From: CBDATG01 sp965200145
Lineage (GTDB): Bacteria > Chloroflexota > Dehalococcoidia > Lucifugimonadales > Lucifugimonadaceae
Direction of reading: 5' to 3'
NCBI GenBank assembly: GCA_965200145.1
Contig: CBDATG010000002.1
Span: 620,001 to 684,000 of the forward strand
DNA: 64,000 bases
Part shown: in pieces, positions 59,975 through 64,000 of the stretch
Position numbering within the stretch: the stretch's first letter is position 1
How the letters are laid out: each line of letters starts with the position of its first letter
Position numbers and translations under genes: made by a program
The notes under the pieces: model-generated
What the model was told of the DNA's origin: nothing
What the model saw: only the letters and a program-made list of their open reading frames with translations
Database searches by the model: none

Positions 59975-62900
59975 TCATCGCGATTGATACAAGGCCATCA
60001 TTGCCGCTATGTCGAATGGCCGAGGTTCACATATTGTCGGGTCCGACGGGCTATTCATGAGCGCGGTCAGTCCTTCATCCGGAGGCTGGTGGCCGAGCCC
60101 AAGCGCGTGCCCAAATTCGTGTGCAGCGTAATGGGTAACAAGAGAGCATCCATCCGACGCGGTTGTCGCATCAATACCGCTCGGATACCAAGGTTGTTCG
60201 GGGGGATCGTGATTGAAAAAGATATAAGGTCTCGCTTCGGCGTAGGCACGCAGTTCACCGTTTGCCAAGACCATTGGGTACTCGGAAGTACATGCCTCGG
60301 GCAGAAAACCTCCGCACGCTTGTTTGAGTTCCTTGTTGTTGGAAGACATCCGGATTTCGGCCCGAGTTAATTCTGAGGGTCCAATCGCGAGATCGCAATT
60401 GTGGTCAACGGTCCCCGTTATCTGAACGTACGCGTCGTTCGACCCGATACTGCCCGAAGTCCTCCATCTGACGGCTGCGCCCCAAACACGCGCTCCAGCC
60501 GCGATGTCTGAAGACCAACGATTCCTCAACTTGACTGTCTCAACTGGCTGGCCGGCGACCTCCGGAATCGTGTTGGCACAGAAAACGTAGGAAAACAACC
60601 TGTTGCTACGATAGGCACGCAAACGAAGCCCCGCGACGACCGGTGGTCGGTCTCCGGACCACTTCGGCGGTTCATTAGTCAGATACGCGTAAACGGTTTC
60701 GCTCCAGTCCGACTTCGCGCCGTTGCGAACCGAGCGTAACTGAACTAGACGCAGGTTAGGTACGTCTTCTGCCTCGGTCGACAGAATCCCATCTTGTAAC
60801 TCTCCCTCATTAGACCAACCAGGCTCGTCTTCAGCGTCTTCTTCGTCTTCAGCGTCTTCTTCGTCTTCAGCGTCTTCATCGTGGTAAGGAACCCCGTGAA
60901 TGTCGTCGCCATCGGCGAAGCGATACTCGTGTTTAGTAACTCCAGCTCCAGCGGTCCATTGCAATTCGATCTGACCTTTCGGACCTGGGCTATGTCCGTT
61001 AGCACGAAGGTCTGTCGGGACGGGAACCGCCTTCACGGTAAGCGAGACTCTGACCGTCGACTTGACAATAACTCCCTCCACCAGCGTGACCGTCAGAGCG
61101 TCAGTACCGGGCTCGCAACCGTAAATCTCCTTAGTCTGGAGACCGCTCGATCCGGAACCCGCGCTCACCTCCACGATCTCACCGTCAGGTTTGCTCGAAG
61201 CATCGCACGACGCTAGCTTCAATACCCCGGCCGCCAAGTTCGTACCGGTCGCAGTCCGGAACTTGATCGTGTTCGACTTGGTACGGTCAAGACCTGTTGC
61301 CTCGACGACTATTGACACATGATAGCCCCCACCGAGAGTTACGGGCGATGTTGAGCTTGTGAACTTAATCTTCGGATCCGGAGCCACGGTTTCCACCGCG
61401 TCCGGGGAGACCGCCCAACTGCCGCATCGTTTCCTCGCAGGGAAGTAACAACGTTTCCCACGCACCTTGTACCACTTGCCGGTTTCCACCTCATCGAATC
61501 GGACGGTAGTACCTGCATCCACTTGCTGTCCGTTCGAGTAGATATAGGTGCCTCCTTTCGTGGCCGACTTGCCGATCTCGAACACGTATCTCGGCTCCAC
61601 GTCCCGCCCAGGCCAAACGCTATGCTTGAACTCCCCCTTGACTTCAACGTGACTGACGATCGACACTTTAACACTGGTCGGTGCAGGGGGTGCTGACAGC
61701 GCGGGCACGTTCACCGCAGACGAGAACCCAGACCAGTCGCCACAGATTGTCAATGCGGAGTCGGAGCATCGGCGTGCACGCGCCTTGTAGTAGTAGCCAG
61801 TATGCACATCGTTGAACTTGTGCGGCATCCCCGACGGAGTGTCCGCATCTTCGTAGTCGGCGAAACTTCCCGTCGCAGTTTCCGCGCGTTGGATCTCGAA
61901 ATCGTAGACATCACCCGACCCGTTGGTCCAAGTCGGAAGTGTGTAACCGACAGTCAGGTCGTCCTCGTTCGCCAGCGTGATGCCGGAGATGGATGGCGCG
62001 GGGGCCTTGGTGAGAAGTATGTTGTTCGAGTCGTAATCGGTGCAATTGTTTGATTTACAGGCCGCGAGCCGCGCGAGGTACCTCCTGCCCGACCCGCCAA
62101 TCAATCCTGTGAAAGTGTGGCTGGTATCTGTTGAATCGAGTGTCTCGCTGCCGACCCGCGAGTCATATCTTTTACCATCCGCGCTTGCATACAACTTCAG
62201 TGAGTACGTAAATCCAGAGAGCAAGGTGAAACTCGCGATGACGCTCTTGCCATCCGCCCCGGACCCGATCGTGGGCGTAGCCTGCACCTGAGCCGGCGCC
62301 ACGTATTTCGCGTCGGAGTACTCGGACAAGTCAGTGCAGTCCGTGAACTCGGAATCGGTGCAACGGCGGACACCAACCCGGTACCACTTGCCTCTGTCGA
62401 CATCGGACAGTTTCTTGCCCGACAAAGTGCCGCCTGTGTAGTCCGAGAAACCTGACGTCTCCGAGTCGGACTGCTGGAACAGAAGCTGGTCATGCGCTGT
62501 GCCCCTGGCGGTGTACGTGACCGTGAGGTCGTCGTCGGAGACGGTGATCGTGGGTTTGCCAGGCGACGAGGGTAGGTAGGGTACTGGGACCCAGACGGAC
62601 CATCCGGACCAGTCATCGTCGCCACCACAGTCCGTGCGGTCGGTATCGACGCAACGCCTAACACGGAAGCGGTACTCATCGCCACGGTCAACATTGCGGC
62701 GGATGAATCTCGTGCCAGTGACATCGTCGTCAGCCTCCGCGCTTCCATCACCGGTCGTGCCGATGGTGCGGCCGTCCATGTCTATGATGTCGTACGACCG
62801 TCCCTCCCTGCTGTAAGTCGCAGTCAGCGTGCGCTTCAATCGCGAAAGTCTGAGATTCGTGGCCAGCTTAGGGACGACCTTCCACGCCGACCAGTCAGAC

Positions 62901-64000
62901 CAGTCTTCCCTACCGCCGCAGTCGGTACGGGCCCGGTCAACGCAGCGCCTGACGCGGAAGCGGTACTCGTAGCCCCTGTCAACGTTGTTGCGGATGTATC
63001 TGGTACCGGTGACGTTGTCATCGTCAACCTCTGAATTGCCGTCGCCGGAAGCACCGATCAGACGGCGGTTCATGTCAATCTTGTCGTAAGAAGTGCCCTC
63101 TCTGCTGTAACTCGCAGTCAGGTCATCCGTCACACGCGCAATGCTCAGACCCGTGGCAAGCTTCGGGACCACCTTCCACGCAGACCAGCCGGACCAGTCT
63201 TCCGTACCGCCGCAGTCCGTGCGGGCACGGTCAACGCAGCGCCTGACGCGGAAGCGGTACTCATAGCCCCTGATGACTCTGTTGCGGACGTAACTCGTAC
63301 CGGTGACGTTGTCATCGTCAACGACTGAATTGCCATCGCCGGAAGCACCGATCAGACGGCGGTTCATGTCGATCTTGTCGTACGACGTGCCCTCCCGGCT
63401 GTAACTCGCAGTCAGATTAACCTTGACGCGCGAGATGCTCAGACCCGTGGCAAGCTTCGGGACCACCTTCCACGCAGACCAGCCGGACCAGTCTTCCGTA
63501 CCGCCGCAGTCCGTGCGGGCACGGTCAACGCAGCGCCTGACGCGGAAGCGGTACTCGTAGCCCCTGATGACTCTGTTGCGGACGTAACTCGTACCGGTGA
63601 CGTTGTCATCGTCAACGACTGAATTGCCATCGCCGGAAGCACCGATCAGACGGCGGTTCATGTCGATCTTGTCGTACGACGTGCCCTCCCGGCTGTAACT
63701 CGCAGTCAGATTAACCTTGACACGCGAGATGCTCAGACTCGTGGCAAGCTTCGGGACCACCTTCCACGCAGACCAGCCGGACCAGTCTTCCGTACCGCCG
63801 CAGTCGGTACGGGCACGGTCAACGCAGCGCCTGACGCGGAAGCGGTACTCGTAACCCCTGACGACGCCACGGACATAGCTGCGAGATGTCTCATCCTCGT
63901 GGGCACGGTTGACCGTCGCGAAGTCAGTGAGTTTAGTCTCGCCTATCACACGACGGTCGATGTCGATGACATCGTAAGTACCGGCCTCCGCACTGTACGA
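59975..64000 (-). CDS. Giant secreted fibronectin-repeat protein with C-terminal metzincin-type metalloprotease domain (N-terminus outside the window)
   Basis: At least 1341 residues; the frame is open at the right edge in mid-repeat, so the start and signal peptide are outside. About nine FnIII-like modules come first. Four full modules and one partial are close copies of about 98 residues, each with a Cys pair in RRCVDRARTDCGG. More diverged modules follow, then a Gly-rich domain, another FnIII, and an acidic DEEDAE triple repeat. The last 220 residues are a protease domain with zinc motif HEFGHALGLGH (60089-60121) and Met-turn TALMNSP. The layout, adhesive repeats before a C-terminal matrixin-like domain, suggests a surface or exported protease. 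It is tightly linked to the lipoprotein genes downstream. Confidence 0.85.
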   Translation of the reverse strand, partial: SYSAEAGTYDVIDIDRRVIGETKLTDFATVNRAHEDETSRSYVRGVVRGYEYRFRVRRCVDRARTDCGGTEDWSGWSAWKVVPKLATSLSISRVKVNLTASYSREGTSYDKIDMNRRLIGASGDGNSVVDDDNVTGTSYVRNRVIRGYEYRFRVRRCVDRARTDCGGTEDWSGWSAWKVVPKLATGLSISRVKVNLTASYSREGTSYDKIDMNRRLIGASGDGNSVVDDDNVTGTSYVRNRVIRGYEYRFRVRRCVDRARTDCGGTEDWSGWSAWKVVPKLATGLSIARVTDDLTASYSREGTSYDKIDMNRRLIGASGDGNSEVDDDNVTGTRYIRNNVDRGYEYRFRVRRCVDRARTDCGGREDWSDWSAWKVVPKLATNLRLSRLKRTLTATYSREGRSYDIIDMDGRTIGTTGDGSAEADDDVTGTRFIRRNVDRGDEYRFRVRRCVDTDRTDCGGDDDWSGWSVWVPVPYLPSSPGKPTITVSDDDLTVTYTARGTAHDQLLFQQSDSETSGFSDYTGGTLSGKKLSDVDRGKWYRVGVRRCTDSEFTDCTDLSEYSDAKYVAPAQVQATPTIGSGADGKSVIASFTLLSGFTYSLKLYASADGKRYDSRVGSETLDSTDTSHTFTGLIGGSGRRYLARLAACKSNNCTDYDSNNILLTKAPAPSISGITLANEDDLTVGYTLPTWTNGSGDVYDFEIQRAETATGSFADYEDADTPSGMPHKFNDVHTGYYYKARARRCSDSALTICGDWSGFSSAVNVPALSAPPAPTSVKVSIVSHVEVKGEFKHSVWPGRDVEPRYVFEIGKSATKGGTYIYSNGQQVDAGTTVRFDEVETGKWYKVRGKRCYFPARKRCGSWAVSPDAVETVAPDPKIKFTSSTSPVTLGGGYHVSIVVEATGLDRTKSNTIKFRTATGTNLAAGVLKLASCDASSKPDGEIVEVSAGSGSSGLQTKEIYGCEPGTDALTVTLVEGVIVKSTVRVSLTVKAVPVPTDLRANGHSPGPKGQIELQWTAGAGVTKHEYRFADGDDIHGVPYHDEDAEDEEDAEDEEDAEDEPGWSNEGELQDGILSTEAEDVPNLRLVQLRSVRNGAKSDWSETVYAYLTNEPPKWSGDRPPVVAGLRLRAYRSNRLFSYVFCANTIPEVAGQPVETVKLRNRWSSDIAAGARVWGAAVRWRTSGSIGSNDAYVQITGTVDHNCDLAIGPSELTRAEIRMSSNNKELKQACGGFLPEACTSEYPMVLANGELRAYAEARPYIFFNHDPPEQPWYPSGIDATTASDGCSLVTHYAAHEFGHALGLGHQPPDEGLTALMNSPSDPTICEPRPFDIAAMMALYQSR
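60825..60878 (-). repeat. Three-copy 18-bp repeat encoding (DEEDAE)n inside the giant protein gene
   Basis: Copies start at 60825, 60843 and 60861 on the plus-strand reading TCGTCTTCAGCGTCTTCT; the last differs at its final base. Translated on the minus strand they give an acidic run of about 18 residues between an FnIII module and the protease region. Likely slippage-prone; the run may bind calcium or act as a spacer. Confidence 0.95.
62869..64000 (-). repeat. Tandem 294-bp repeats encoding FnIII-like modules
   Basis: Units begin at 62869, 63163, 63457 and 63751 (the last is cut by the window edge), each exactly 294 bases, or 98 codons. Units 63163-63456 and 63457-63750 differ at only three positions, a far higher identity than between the other modules of the protein. 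The repeat stays in frame throughout. This points to recent amplification or gene conversion within the gene. Confidence 0.95.

Noticed and set aside
62836..63642. Plausible-looking short frames of 67-72 residues, repeated every 294 bases on the same strand as the giant protein
   Set aside because: They are another reading frame of the FnIII repeats; the in-frame protein carries the conserved Trp, Tyr and Cys pattern, so these are shadows.
62869..64000. CRISPR-like regular repetition
   Set aside because: Units are 294 bases, contiguous and in frame with a protein; there are no short repeats separated by unique spacers.

Overview
The window looks like a piece of chromosome from a bacterium of the phylum Chloroflexota, possibly a Dehalococcoidia/SAR202-like marine lineage. 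This rests on gene content: DapL with DapF, the DUF3105 and cytidylate-kinase-like families, a Chloroflexi-style polyprenyl synthetase relative, several short-chain dehydrogenases, and lipobox lipoproteins with fibronectin type III domains. It is inference; no 16S gene is present. Nearly all the DNA is coding. Genes often overlap by 1-4 bases at stop/start codons, and TTG and GTG starts are common. No IS element, integrase, prophage or CRISPR array was seen.

Layout. 0-6 kb: the 3' part of dnaN, an MFS exporter, a short-chain dehydrogenase, and an NfeD-type membrane protease followed by its usual SPFH/stomatin partner, with an 89-bp tandem duplication between the two. 6-7.4 kb: a poorly coding stretch with a long inverted repeat ahead of an unassigned gene. 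7.4-20.8 kb: uvrC, a cytidylate-kinase-like protein, a threonine-synthase-like enzyme, an aminotransferase, an RDD membrane protein, two tandem dehydrogenases, polyphosphate kinase 2, a DAO-type flavoenzyme and a two-component system. 21-26.7 kb: histidine operon hisZ-hisG-hisD-hisC-hisB. 26.8-33.2 kb (minus strand): purine cluster guaA-purD-purB-purC-(DUF3105)-purS. 33.3-36.9 kb: two small unknown genes convergent with a solitary N6-adenine-methyltransferase-like gene. 37.3-47.6 kb: tsaC/sua5, a polyprenyl-synthetase-like gene, pgk, tpiA, miaA, dapF, dapL, hflX, an S41 protease and smpB. 47.7-54.9 kb: tRNA-Lys, alaS, ruvX and the shikimate run aroE-aroC-aroK-aroB. 55-57 kb: a MoaD/ThiS-like protein and two NAD-binding epimerase-like proteins. 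57.1-64 kb (minus strand): a cell-surface cluster made of a giant fibronectin-repeat protein ending in a metalloprotease domain (cut by the window edge), two paralogous lipoproteins and a small membrane protein.

Most of the window is ordinary biosynthesis and translation. The unusual points are these. DapF has serine at both catalytic cysteine positions. The polyprenyl-synthetase homologue has lost its metal- and substrate-binding motifs. A long-form HisG sits beside a HisZ. The orphan methyltransferase-like protein has a changed NPPY motif. The surface cluster carries 294-bp repeats that are almost identical in DNA. The surface cluster and the methyltransferase island are the best candidates for undescribed biology.
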